From assembly GCA_963778025.1 (NCBI GenBank), contig CAVZTA010000009.1, positions 62,001 through 126,000 on the forward strand: DNA of 64,000 nt, given 5' to 3'. The translations under genes were made by a program, and so were the position numbers. A model generated the notes under the pieces. That model was not told the origin of the DNA, made no database searches, and was given only the letters and a program-made list of their open reading frames with translations. Within the stretch, counting starts at the first letter, position 1, and each line of letters opens with the position of its first letter. Below are positions 8,946-17,435 of this stretch, piece by piece. The DNA is from CAVZTA01 sp963778025. GTDB taxonomy: Bacteria; Chloroflexota; Limnocylindria; Limnocylindrales; CSP1-4.

Positions 8946-9347
8946 GTGGACTCGGGGGTGCTCGGGACGCTGTTCGTCGCGCTCGTCGTCCTCCAGTTGA
9001 CGACGCTCGTCGCGTACCACCGCGGGAACCGGAACCTCGGGCTGATCTACGTCTTCGCGCCGGTCGCGGCGGTGCTGGTCGGGGTCATCGGGCTCGGCCT
9101 CGCCGCCGCGGCAGAAGAACCCACCTTCGGATACGGGATCTCGGTCCTCGGGGTATGGCTCATCGCCGTGTGGCTGTTCGCCGTGCGCCGAACGTGGGCC
9201 AGCGCGAGTACCGGCAACGCGATCGAGATGGACGGCACGGCGGCGCTCGACCAGGAAGTGCTCGTCGCCGAGACCATCGTCCCGGTCCTCGCCGCCGTCC
9301 TCGGCGTCGCCGCGCTCCTCGTCTGGGCGGTGACGCTGACCGAGTGA
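8946..9347 (+). CDS. Small four-helix membrane protein of unknown function
   Basis: 133 residues from the GTG at 8946 (a start at 8910 would add 12 non-hydrophobic residues). Four hydrophobic segments are visible: GTLFVALVVLQLTTLVAY, LIYVFAPVAAVLVGVIGLGL, GISVLGVWLIAVWLFAV and IVPVLAAVLGVAALLVWAV. The loop between helices 3 and 4 is acidic (EMDGTAALDQEVLVAE). No family was recognised. Confidence 0.6.
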   Translation: MDSGVLGTLFVALVVLQLTTLVAYHRGNRNLGLIYVFAPVAAVLVGVIGLGLAAAAEEPTFGYGISVLGVWLIAVWLFAVRRTWASASTGNAIEMDGTAALDQEVLVAETIVPVLAAVLGVAALLVWAVTLTE

Positions 9348-9484
9348 CCCGGCGTCCTCTTCACGCAGCCCTGCCAACGTCGTCGGCTCGTGAGAACGCA
9401 GCTGGCAGACGCTGTCAGCAGGTTGCATGTGGATTGGACGTGGGCAGGCGAAACCTGCTCACGGCCTCAAGGTCGCTCAGAGCG

Positions 9485-10063
9485 ATGTCGAAGTGCGAGC
9501 ACCCCCTGATGCACGACGCCGAGGAACGCTTCGTCGAGGAGATGGGCCAGGTCCTTGCCAGCTACGGCATGACGCCGATGGCCGGCCGGATGTGGGGCTG
9601 GCTGCTCATCTGCGACCCGCCGGAACAGACGGCGGCCGACCTCTCCGAGGCGCTCCACGCCAGCCGCGGCTCGATCAGCGGCACGGCGCGCATCCTCGCC
9701 AGCGCCGGGATGATCCGGCGATCCACGCGACGGGGCGACCGTCGCGAGTACTTCAGCGTCGCGCCCGAGACGTTCGAGCAGTTCCTCGCCAGCGCGGGCC
9801 GCATCTACCGGCAGTTCCGGGAGATCGCCGAGCGCGGCCTGGCGGGGATCGCCGACCGGCCGCCCGAGAGCCGCGAGCGGCTGCAGGAATTCCGGGATGT
9901 ATTCGCATTCGTCGAGACCGAGGTCCCCACGCTGGTGGACCGCTTCCTCGCCGAACGGGCCGCGCGTGGCGGCAGGAAGGACCCATCGTGGCGGACGTCA
10001 TCCGTACCGAGCAGCTCACCAAGTCCTACGGCGTCCACCGCGGGATCATCGACCTCGACCTGA
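9485..10063 (+). CDS. GbsR/MarR-family transcriptional regulator
   Basis: 192 residues. The winged helix-turn-helix is ~residues 25-95 (AGRMWGWLLICDPPEQTAADLSEAL, then RGSISGTARILASAGMIRR and wing RRGDRREYFSV), followed by a long helical dimerisation region. The conserved early segment FVEEMGQVLASYGMTPMAGR is typical of the GbsR-like MarR subgroup. It reads directly into the ABC exporter genes: the ATPase starts at 9988, inside this gene. The last 25 residues after ~9985 are Ser/Pro-rich and un-MarR-like, so either the overlap is real or a frameshift near 9985 hides the true stop. Probably the local repressor of the exporter. Confidence 0.85.
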   Translation: MSKCEHPLMHDAEERFVEEMGQVLASYGMTPMAGRMWGWLLICDPPEQTAADLSEALHASRGSISGTARILASAGMIRRSTRRGDRREYFSVAPETFEQFLASAGRIYRQFREIAERGLAGIADRPPESRERLQEFRDVFAFVETEVPTLVDRFLAERAARGGRKDPSWRTSSVPSSSPSPTASTAGSSTST

Positions 10064-10908
10064 CCGTCGCCGAGACGGAGGCGTTCGGCTTCCTGGGCCC
10101 GAACGGGGCAGGGAAGACGACGACCATCCGGACGCTCCTCGACCACCTGCGCCCGACGTCGGGCAAGGCGTACGTCTTCGGCATCGAGACCTCCGTCGAT
10201 CCGGTCGCGATCCATCGCCGGCTGGGCTACCTCCCGGGCGAGTTCCTGCTCTACGACAAGCTGACCGGCGGCCAGACGATCGAGTACTTCGCGAACCTCC
10301 GCGGCGGCGTGGACCAGACCTACCAGCGCCAGCTCATCGAGCGTCTCGACATCGACCCGAGTCGCAAGTTCAAGGAGCTGAGCAAGGGCAACAAGCAGAA
10401 GATCGGCCTGGTCATCGCCCTCCAGCACCGTCCGGACCTGCTGATGCTCGACGAGCCGACGTCGGGCCTCGACCCGCTCGTCCAGCAGACCTTCTACGAG
10501 CTCATCCGCGAGGCGAAGGCCGAGGGCCGGACGGTCTTCCTCAGCTCGCACATCCTGTCCGAGGTCGAGAAGACGTGCGATCGCGTCGCGATCATCCGCG
10601 ACGGCCGGCTGGTCCGTGTCGACCGTGTCGAGGCGCTGCGCGACCTCGCCCATCACCAGGTCGAGCTCCGCTTCGTCGATGCGCCGCCCGCCGCCGCGTT
10701 CGCCGGCCTGCCCGGGGTGAGCGACCTCACGATGGAGGACCACACGCTGCGGATGCGCGTGAGCGGCTCGATCGCCCCGGTCGTCCAGGCGGCCGCCGGC
10801 TACGACATCGTCGACTTCGTCAGTCGCGAGCCGAGCCTCGAAGAGATCTTCCTCGCCGAGTACGGACGTGGCGGCAGCGAGCCGCGCGTCGAGGTCGCGT
10901 CGCGATGA
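9988..10908 (+). CDS. ABC transporter ATPase, multidrug-export type
   Basis: 306 residues from the GTG at 9988. Walker A GPNGAGKTTTIRTLLDHL, Q-loop region RLGYLPGEFLLYDKLTGGQT, signature LSKGNKQKIGL, Walker B LLMLDEPTSGLDPL and switch His in FLSSHILSEVEK are all present. The C-terminal domain matches drug and antibiotic exporters of the DrrA/CcmA type. It overlaps the permease gene by ATGA (10905-10908) and lies inside the end of the MarR-type regulator, forming a three-gene regulator-exporter operon. Confidence 0.93.
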   Translation: MADVIRTEQLTKSYGVHRGIIDLDLTVAETEAFGFLGPNGAGKTTTIRTLLDHLRPTSGKAYVFGIETSVDPVAIHRRLGYLPGEFLLYDKLTGGQTIEYFANLRGGVDQTYQRQLIERLDIDPSRKFKELSKGNKQKIGLVIALQHRPDLLMLDEPTSGLDPLVQQTFYELIREAKAEGRTVFLSSHILSEVEKTCDRVAIIRDGRLVRVDRVEALRDLAHHQVELRFVDAPPAAAFAGLPGVSDLTMEDHTLRMRVSGSIAPVVQAAAGYDIVDFVSREPSLEEIFLAEYGRGGSEPRVEVASR

Positions 10909-12587
10909 GCGCCACGGCTCAGACGGCCGCGACCGCGCCGAGCCCGGTCCCGCTGCGCCGCCGGCTGTTCGGCTTCGGCAGCCCGTTCGGCAAGACCATC
11001 CGCGATTCGCGCCGGGTGATGCTGCTCGTCGGCGGCCTCCTCGCGATCCTGATCATCGGCGTCAGCAAGGCGATCGTGCAGGAGTTCGCGACCCCGGCGT
11101 CGCGGGAAGGACTCGCGAACATCATCGCGGCCGTGCCGCCCATCCTCGCCGGCCTGGCCGGCAAGCCGGTCAACGTCGAGACGCTGGGCGGCTACCTCTC
11201 GTACAAGTACGGCACGTTCTTCCCGATCATCGCCAGCCTGTGGTCGATCCTCGCGCTGTCGGGCACGCTCGCGGGGGAGGCGCGGCGCGGCAGTCTCGAC
11301 GTCGTCGCGGCGGCGCCGATCAGCCGGCGCCGGATCGCGCTCGAGAAGCTGTTCGGCCACCTCGCCGTGCTCACGTTCGCGATGGTCCTCGTGTTCTTCG
11401 GCATCGTCATCGCCGGGAGCACCGCGCAGGGTCTGCCGGGCGATGAGATCTCGGTCACGGCGGCCGCCGGCTACACGATCTGGCTGTGGCTCCTCGCGGT
11501 CGTCGCGGGCGGGCTTGCGTTCGCCATCGCGCCGTTCTTCGGCCGCGGTGCGGCGATCGGCATCGCCGGTGCGGTGATGTTCGGCGGCTTCATCCTCAAC
11601 GGGTATGCGGCGGCCATCCCCGCCGTCGCGCCGCTCTCGAACCTGACGTGGTGGGGCTGGACGACGAACCATCTGCCGCTCGCCGGACAGTTCGACTGGG
11701 TGTCGCTCGTCCCGGTCGCCGTGCTGGCGATCGTGCTGCTCGCGATCGGCGTCGAGGCGTTCGTCCGGCGCGACCTCGGGGCGACGTCGACGTTGCCCAC
11801 GCCCAGCCTTCCGCGGGCGCTCCTGGGCCTGCGCGGCCCGGCCGGCCGGTCGGCCGGTGAGGCGCTGCCCTCGGCGATCGCGTGGGGCATCGGCATCGGC
11901 ATCTTCGGGCTGCTGATCGCGGGCTCGGGGAGCTCGTTCATCGACCAGCTGAACAAGTCGCCCGAGTTCCAGCACCTCCTCGCGACGGCGTTCCCGAACA
12001 CGAACATCGCATCCATCGGCGGGTTCCTGCAGCTCCTGTTCGTGGAGTTCGGCCTGATCCTCGCCGGCCTGGCCGCGGCGACGCTCGTCGCCAAGTGGGC
12101 GTCCGATGAGACGTCGGGCCGCCTCGAGTTCCTGCTGGCGTCGCCGCTGGCCCGCGTCCGGTGGGTCGTCGCGGGCGCCATCGGCATCCTCATCGGGATC
12201 CTGGTGTTCGTCGCGCTCAGCGAGGTGGGCATCGCGATCGGGACCATCGTCGCCAACGGCGACCTCGCGCTGCCGCTGGCCGGCACGCTGGTCCTCGGGT
12301 TCTACGCGATCGGGCTCGCGGGCATCGGGATCGGCGTCGGTGGGCTGTTCGGGGCCCGCTTCGCGGCGACGGTCGTGGCCCTGGTGACGATCATCACGTG
12401 GGGCCTCGACATCATCGCGCCGCCGCTCGGCCTGGCCGATGTCCGGCAGCTCGCGCTGTCGGCGCACGTGGGCCAGCCGATGCTGGGGGTGTGGGATCCA
12501 GTCGGGATCATCGCCTGCGTGGCGCTGTTCGTCGGCGGCACGGCGGTCGGTGCGTGGGGCTTCGCGCGGCGCGACCTGCGCGGCTGA
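10905..12587 (+). CDS. ABC exporter permease, duplicated 12-helix type
   Basis: 560 residues with two repeated halves, each of about six membrane segments. Half 1 begins near SRRVMLLVGGLLAILIIGVS; half 2 begins near AIAWGIGIGIFGLLIAGSG. Each half contains a conserved EARRGSLDVVAAAPISRRR-like coupling motif (second copy DETSGRLEFLLASPLARVR), the mark of ABC-2-type exporters with fused permease halves. Partner of the preceding ATPase. Substrate unknown, probably a hydrophobic drug or peptide given the MarR-type regulator. Confidence 0.9.
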   Translation: MSATAQTAATAPSPVPLRRRLFGFGSPFGKTIRDSRRVMLLVGGLLAILIIGVSKAIVQEFATPASREGLANIIAAVPPILAGLAGKPVNVETLGGYLSYKYGTFFPIIASLWSILALSGTLAGEARRGSLDVVAAAPISRRRIALEKLFGHLAVLTFAMVLVFFGIVIAGSTAQGLPGDEISVTAAAGYTIWLWLLAVVAGGLAFAIAPFFGRGAAIGIAGAVMFGGFILNGYAAAIPAVAPLSNLTWWGWTTNHLPLAGQFDWVSLVPVAVLAIVLLAIGVEAFVRRDLGATSTLPTPSLPRALLGLRGPAGRSAGEALPSAIAWGIGIGIFGLLIAGSGSSFIDQLNKSPEFQHLLATAFPNTNIASIGGFLQLLFVEFGLILAGLAAATLVAKWASDETSGRLEFLLASPLARVRWVVAGAIGILIGILVFVALSEVGIAIGTIVANGDLALPLAGTLVLGFYAIGLAGIGIGVGGLFGARFAATVVALVTIITWGLDIIAPPLGLADVRQLALSAHVGQPMLGVWDPVGIIACVALFVGGTAVGAWGFARRDLRG

Positions 12588-12892
12588 GGCTCGCCCCTCG
12601 ACCTCTCGCGCGTCTCGGGGCATCGCTCGCACCGCTACGCCACCTCGCAGCGGTGCGAGCGCTAGTTCGGGGCTTCTCACGGCTCTGGCCACGTCGGCAT
12701 GGCCCACGCCGGTGGTCGCCGGCGACTGAGCACGCATGGCCCCGCACGAATCCGGCCCGCACGACCGGTGCGCCGATCCGCCAGCCCAGCTTCGAGTCGG
12801 CCGAAGCGCGGGGATAGCGCTCGCACCGGTTCCACCGGGACGGGTGCCCGAGGAGCCGCGTGCGAGCCATCCGCCGTCCGTAGACTCGCGAC
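12588..12892. other. Intergenic region, 305 bp, with one hairpin
   Basis: No convincing gene on either strand. It holds the perfect hairpin listed separately (12624-12661), a further copy of the same half-site (CGCTCGCACCG at 12818-12828), and a -10-like TAGACT (12881-12886) just before the next gene. Confidence 0.6.
12624..12661 (+). terminator. Perfect 13-bp inverted repeat after the exporter operon
   Basis: CGCTCGCACCGCT (12624-12636) pairs perfectly with AGCGGTGCGAGCG (12649-12661) across a 12-nt loop, 37 nt after the permease stop. There is no clear U-tract (GCTAGTTCGG follows), so it is a probable terminator or mRNA-end stabiliser. A related half-site recurs at 12818-12828. Confidence 0.5.
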
Positions 12893-13795
12893 GTGCCCCC
12901 GCTCGCCCTGGCCCTCGTTGCGGTCGCCGCGGTCCTGCATGCCGCGTGGAACATCCTCCTCAAGACGTCCGGCGACACGCTCCGGACGGCGCTCCGCCTC
13001 CAGGTCATCGGCACCAGCATCCTCGCGCCCATCGCCCTCGTCGCCTGGTTCGCGAACAGCCGGCCCGGCATCCCGCTCAACGGCCTCGCCCTCGCGTTCG
13101 TCTCGGGCATCCTGGAAGCGCTCTACTTCATCTTCCTCTCGGGTGCCTACCGCCGCGGCGACCTGAGCCTCGTCTACCCGCTCGCGCGGGGCAGCGCGCC
13201 GCTCCTTGCCGTGATCGTCGGCGTCGGCCTGCTCGGGGAGCACCTGGACCCGCTCGCGGCCTTCGGCGTGGTGCTCCTGCTCATCGGCATCATGCTCAGC
13301 GCCCGGCCGTGGCGGATCGTCCGCGAGGCGGGACGGGGCGATCGCGGCGCGGTCATCTGGGCCCTCGCGACGGGAGCGACGATCGCCGCGTACTCATCGG
13401 TCGACCGGGTCGGCGTCCGAACGATGGAGCCCTGGCTGTATGGCGGGATCCTCGCCGTGTTCGCGATGTCGCTGCTCGCGCTGTTCGTGTTCATCGGCCG
13501 GCGGCTGGGCATCGTCACGCCGGTCGAGCCGAGCGACGAGGCGGCGACGCGCCGCTCGTTCGCGCGCGACGCCGTCGCGGGCGTGTTGAGCCTCACGGCG
13601 TACCTGCTGATCCTCATCGCGTACTCGATCGCGCCGCTCGCGGCCGTGGCGCCGCTCCGCGAGTCGGCCATCGTCCTCGCGGCGGCGTATGGCGCGATCC
13701 GCCTGGGCGAGGCGTCGAGCTCGCGGGAGACGGCGCTGCGGATCGGCGCCGCGGTGATCGTCGTGCTCGGCGCGCTGTTCCTGGCCATCGGCTGA
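12893..13795 (+). CDS. EamA/DMT-superfamily transporter
   Basis: 300 residues, ten predicted membrane segments in two EamA halves. The N-terminal segment LVAVAAVLHAAWNILLKTSGD carries the typical HAxWN motif, and SGAYRRGDLSLVYPLARGSAPLL is characteristic of the half-1 end. A -10-like TAGACT ends 6 nt before the GTG start, so the message is probably leaderless. Likely a metabolite or drug exporter of the inner membrane; substrate unknown. Confidence 0.85.
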   Translation: MPPLALALVAVAAVLHAAWNILLKTSGDTLRTALRLQVIGTSILAPIALVAWFANSRPGIPLNGLALAFVSGILEALYFIFLSGAYRRGDLSLVYPLARGSAPLLAVIVGVGLLGEHLDPLAAFGVVLLLIGIMLSARPWRIVREAGRGDRGAVIWALATGATIAAYSSVDRVGVRTMEPWLYGGILAVFAMSLLALFVFIGRRLGIVTPVEPSDEAATRRSFARDAVAGVLSLTAYLLILIAYSIAPLAAVAPLRESAIVLAAAYGAIRLGEASSSRETALRIGAAVIVVLGALFLAIG

Positions 13796-13896
13796 GGCCG
13801 AGCGTCAGACGTTCACCCGGCGACCGCTCGATGGGCATCCCGGGCGAGTGATGCGCGGAACGTGCGTCACATGAACGTCCGACCAGGCTCGAGCGC

Positions 13897-14844
13897 CTAG
13901 CGACCCGGACGCGGCGCCACGGTCGGCGCCGTCGACCGTCGCAGGAACGGCAGCGAACCCGCCGAGTTCACGAGCGCCACGCCGCCCACGATGAGCACCG
14001 TGCCGACGACCCGCTCGATGGTCACCGCCTCACCGCGGAACGTGCCCATCACGATGCCGACCACCGGCAGCAGGTACGCGACCATCGACGTCCGGGTGGC
14101 GCCCCAGTCGCGCAGGATCCGGAAGTAGCACAGATAGGCGAGCCCGGAGCCGAAGACCCCGAGCCAGACGACCGCGACCCAGGCCTCGGGCGCGGGCGTC
14201 ACGCGGCCGATGGGCTGCTCGAACACCAGCGCGAGCCCCGCCGAGATGAGCAGGGCGAACGACACCTGGAACAGCGCCGGGATCATCGGCCGCAGCCCCC
14301 GCACGTTCCGGCGCGCGTAGATGTTGCCGAACGCATAGCTGACCGCGGAGCCCAGCAGCGCCGCCTCGGCCAGGAAGTCGTTGTCGGACAGGTCGACGAG
14401 CGACGGCGCGAACAGCACGACCACGCCGATGAAGCCGACGACGAGGCCGGCGATCCGCGGCAGCGTGATCCGCTCGTCGGGCAGGAACATCGGCGCGATG
14501 ACCAGCACGAACAGCGGCACGGTCGCGTTGAGGATCGCCGCGAGGGCCGAGTCCATCGACGGCCGCGATTCGCCCCACGTGATGAGGAAGAACGGCAGGA
14601 CGATGTTGATGATCGACATCACCAACAGGTGCACGTACTGCCGCGGGCTGCGCGGCAACGGCTCGCGGGCGACGAACACGACGGCCGCCAGCACGAGGAA
14701 GCCGAAGAACAGCCGCAGGGTGATGAGCGTGAGTGGCGTGATCGTCTCGACGCCGATCTTGATCCAGAAGTACGACGAGCCCCAGAAGAAGCCGAGGAGC
14801 AGGAACAGGACCCAGACGGGCATCGAGCGGACGCGAGCGGTCAT
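13897..14844 (-). CDS. EamA/RhaT-family transporter
   Basis: 315 residues, ten membrane segments. FFWGSSYFWIKIG near the N-terminus and AILNATVPLFVLVIAP, GVVVLFAPSLV and AYLLPVVGIVMGTFRGE in the two halves are standard EamA patterns. It is convergent with the previous EamA gene but only distantly similar to it. Role in metabolite efflux inferred. Confidence 0.87.
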   Translation of the reverse strand: MTARVRSMPVWVLFLLLGFFWGSSYFWIKIGVETITPLTLITLRLFFGFLVLAAVVFVAREPLPRSPRQYVHLLVMSIINIVLPFFLITWGESRPSMDSALAAILNATVPLFVLVIAPMFLPDERITLPRIAGLVVGFIGVVVLFAPSLVDLSDNDFLAEAALLGSAVSYAFGNIYARRNVRGLRPMIPALFQVSFALLISAGLALVFEQPIGRVTPAPEAWVAVVWLGVFGSGLAYLCYFRILRDWGATRTSMVAYLLPVVGIVMGTFRGEAVTIERVVGTVLIVGGVALVNSAGSLPFLRRSTAPTVAPRPGR

Positions 14845-14927
14845 CGCGGGGATGGTAACTCCGTTTGGCCTAATCGCCTAGGCCAATGCGGCCGAGGGTC
14901 GTGGACCCATCATCGGGAGGAACCCGG

Positions 14928-15554
14928 TCAGCTCCCGTCAGGTTTCGCCGCGGATCCCGCCTCGGCCACCAGGTCCCAGCTCCGCGGCCGGTCGAGCTCC
15001 AGCCAGCGCTCCCGCAGGAGCGCCATCCGCAGGTCGTCCTTCCAGACGCCGTCCTGGAACCATGCCCGGCGCAAGGTCCCCTCGACCTCGAAGCCCGCCT
15101 TCCGATACGCCGCCTGCGCCCGCAGGTTCGTCGCCTCGGTGTCGAGCCAGACACGCTCGAGGCGCAGCTGGCCGAAGGCGAAGTCCATCAGCGCGTTCAG
15201 CGCGTCCGAGCCGTATCCGCGACCCCAGTCGGCCGGATCGCCGATGGTGATGCCCAGTGCGCACGACCCGTGGCCGCGGTCGAGCTCGAACAGGTCCGTC
15301 CGCCCGACCGGGACATCGTCCTCGAGCCGGCAGATGACGAACCGGAAGACGTCGTCCTCGGGCTCGCGCGACGCGCGCTCGTAGCGCGCCCGGCGGTGCG
15401 CGTGGCTGATCGGCAGGTCGCCCATGAGCGTCGCGACCCGGGCGTCGTCGTACCACGCCGAGACGGTGTCGGCGTCCTCGGGCTCCATCGGGCGGAGGTA
15501 GACGCGACGCCCGCGCAGGCCGCGAAGAGGTCGCTGGGCGGCGGTGTCGGTCAC
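14928..15554 (-). CDS. GNAT N-acetyltransferase (RimJ/RimL-like)
   Basis: 208 residues. RRVYLRPMEPEDADTVSAW at the N-terminus, the acetyl-CoA-binding DWGRGYGSDALNALMDFAF (Q/RxxGxG/A-like) and LDTEATNLRAQAAYRKAGF identify an acetyltransferase_3/RimJ-type GNAT domain. These enzymes acetylate protein N-termini, antibiotics or small amines; no substrate can be assigned. Confidence 0.88.
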   Translation of the reverse strand: MTDTAAQRPLRGLRGRRVYLRPMEPEDADTVSAWYDDARVATLMGDLPISHAHRRARYERASREPEDDVFRFVICRLEDDVPVGRTDLFELDRGHGSCALGITIGDPADWGRGYGSDALNALMDFAFGQLRLERVWLDTEATNLRAQAAYRKAGFEVEGTLRRAWFQDGVWKDDLRMALLRERWLELDRPRSWDLVAEAGSAAKPDGS

Positions 15555-15571
15555 TCAGGGGAGGGTAACGG

Positions 15572-16361
15572 CTACCGCCAGCGGGTGAGGATCGTCTCGC
15601 GCCCGAACAGCCACGCCCCGAGCCGCAGGCCGGCGATCCCGAGCGCCATGAGCATCGTCGCGAGGATCACGTACCCCGGACGCCCCGACGAGGAGCGTCC
15701 CGGTCGCCTGGAGGATGCCCACCGCGACCAGCGGGACGATGACCACGCCGCCGATCTGCTGGCCCACGCGCGGGTCGCTCACGCGCGCCGAGATGAGCAC
15801 CCCGGCCACCGTCGACACGAGCCCGATCGCGGGCCCCAGCAGGAACACGCCGGCCAGCCAGGAGGCATCCGTGACGACGCGGAACAGCTGTGGCCCGTAC
15901 ACCGCGGACGCGAGCGCGATGAACACGGCGTAGGTCAGCCAGCCGGTGAGGACCCCGGGGACGAGCGCCGCAAGCGTCTTCCCGGCCAGCAGCTCGGTCG
16001 TCCGGATGGGCGTGGCGAGGACGGCCTCGAGCGACCGGCTCTGCTTCTCGCCGATGATCGAGAACGTCGCGATGGCCAGCGGCACGTACGCGGGCATCAG
16101 CAGGAAGTACGGCAGGAACTGCTGCACGGTGAACGCGCCGGTCAGCTCGTGCTCCGAGAGCGCGGCCCACTCGGGTCGCTGGCTGAGGATCTGCTCGCGG
16201 AACTGGGGCGGCAGCGTGTCGTTCGGCATGAACACGCCGAGCAGCAGTGGGAAGGTCACCAGCGCCACGGGCGGGACGACGATGCCGATCAGCAGCCAGC
16301 GGTTGGCGACGACCTCCTTGAGCTCCCGGCCGAAGACGGCTCGGACCAGCGACCAGCGCAT
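15572..16361 (-). CDS. ABC-2 type permease (NatB-like), one frameshift
   Basis: About 262 residues with six membrane segments. It starts MRWSLVRAVFGRELKEVVAN and contains IGEKQSRSLEAVLATPIRT, the coupling motif of NatB/ABC-2 exporter permeases, plus a large first extracytoplasmic loop. The frame breaks near 15672 (a CCCC run): downstream in the other frame the expected last helix (YVILATMLMALGIAGLRLG) is read to a stop at 15572. Uncorrected, the protein ends at 15555 with an Arg/Asp-rich tail. It follows the ATPase gene with only 2 nt between stop and start. Confidence 0.82.
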
Positions 16362-16363
16362 CG

Positions 16364-17320
16364 TCAGCGGTCCCGCTCGAGCGTGTCGGCGGCGGGGGTC
16401 ACGCCCATCACCTCGAAGTACACGTCCTCGAGCGTGGCCGCCTTGCGGCGCACCTCCGCGATCGCGGCACCCGCGCCCACGAGCGCCCGGACGAGACCCG
16501 GCGTCGCGCCGTCATCGGCCATGGCCACCGACAGCACGCCGTTGCGGGACGCGACACCCGTCACCCCGGCTACGGCCTCGGCGACGCTCACGAGATCGGC
16601 GCCCGCCGGCGAGCCCGCGTCGTGGGCGAGCGTCACGTCGACCCCGAACCGGCCCAGGTCCCCGCGCAGGCGCGCCGGCGAGTCGACGCGCAGGAACCCG
16701 CCGCGGACGAACGCGATGCGGTCGCACAGGCGGTCCGCCTCGTCGAGGTTGTGGGTCGCGAGCACGATCGTGCGTCCCGCGGACCGGAGATCCGCGATCG
16801 CCTCACGAACGACGAACGCGCTCTCCGGATCGAGCGCCGAGGTCGGCTCGTCCAGGAACAGCACGCTGGGATCGTGGAGCAGCGCCCGCGCGATCGCGAG
16901 CTTCTGCTTCATGCCCTTCGAGAACTGGCCAGCCGGCTCGGATCGGCGATCCCACAGCCCGAGCAGCCTGAGCAGACGCTCGATGGCGTCCCGGCGGCGC
17001 CGTTGGTCGAGGCCGTGGAGCTTGCCGAAGAAGTCGAGGTTCTCGGTCGCCGACAGCTTCTCGTACAGGCCCGGGGTCTCGGTCAGGACGCCGACCCGCG
17101 AGCGGACCGCCTCGGCGTCGGTCACGACATCGTGGCCGTCGAGCTGCGCCTCGCCCTCGGTCGGGCCGATCAGCGCGGCCAGCATCCGGACGGTGGTCGT
17201 CTTGCCCGCGCCGTTCGGACCGAGCAGGCCGATGACCTCGCCCGCATGGACGTCCAGCGTGAGGTCCCTGACCGCCCACATGTCCCCGAATCGCCGGCCG
17301 AGGCCCACCATGCGGATCAT
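16364..17320 (-). CDS. ABC transporter ATPase (NatA-like)
   Basis: 318 residues from the ATG at 17320. Walker A LLGPNGAGKTTTVRML, Q-loop VGVLTETPGLYEKLSA, signature FSKGMKQKLAIARALL, Walker B VLFLDEPTSALDPES and H-loop LATHNLDEADRLC are intact. The C-terminal ~90 residues hold a regulatory domain as in NatA/CcmA-type exporters. Forms an operon with the permease to its left and is divergent from galK across 115 bp. Confidence 0.92.
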   Translation of the reverse strand: MIRMVGLGRRFGDMWAVRDLTLDVHAGEVIGLLGPNGAGKTTTVRMLAALIGPTEGEAQLDGHDVVTDAEAVRSRVGVLTETPGLYEKLSATENLDFFGKLHGLDQRRRRDAIERLLRLLGLWDRRSEPAGQFSKGMKQKLAIARALLHDPSVLFLDEPTSALDPESAFVVREAIADLRSAGRTIVLATHNLDEADRLCDRIAFVRGGFLRVDSPARLRGDLGRFGVDVTLAHDAGSPAGADLVSVAEAVAGVTGVASRNGVLSVAMADDGATPGLVRALVGAGAAIAEVRRKAATLEDVYFEVMGVTPAADTLERDR

Positions 17321-17435
17321 CGGACGGGGCTCGCCCGCGTCGGCGGACGGCTCGGGAACGTGGGCGGTCGGCGAGGGCACCGGCGAAGTCTTCCACGTCC
17401 TCGGCCGTGGCGCGGGGTTCGCTACGCTGGCCGGC

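Noticed and set aside
10800..12737. 645-aa minus-strand open frame opposite the exporter permease
   Set aside because: Low-complexity Arg/Glu/Asp-rich antisense of a membrane protein in high-GC DNA.
14886..17435. Very long plus-strand frame upstream of galK
   Set aside because: It is antisense to the GNAT gene and ABC pair; only the part from 17436 is galactokinase.
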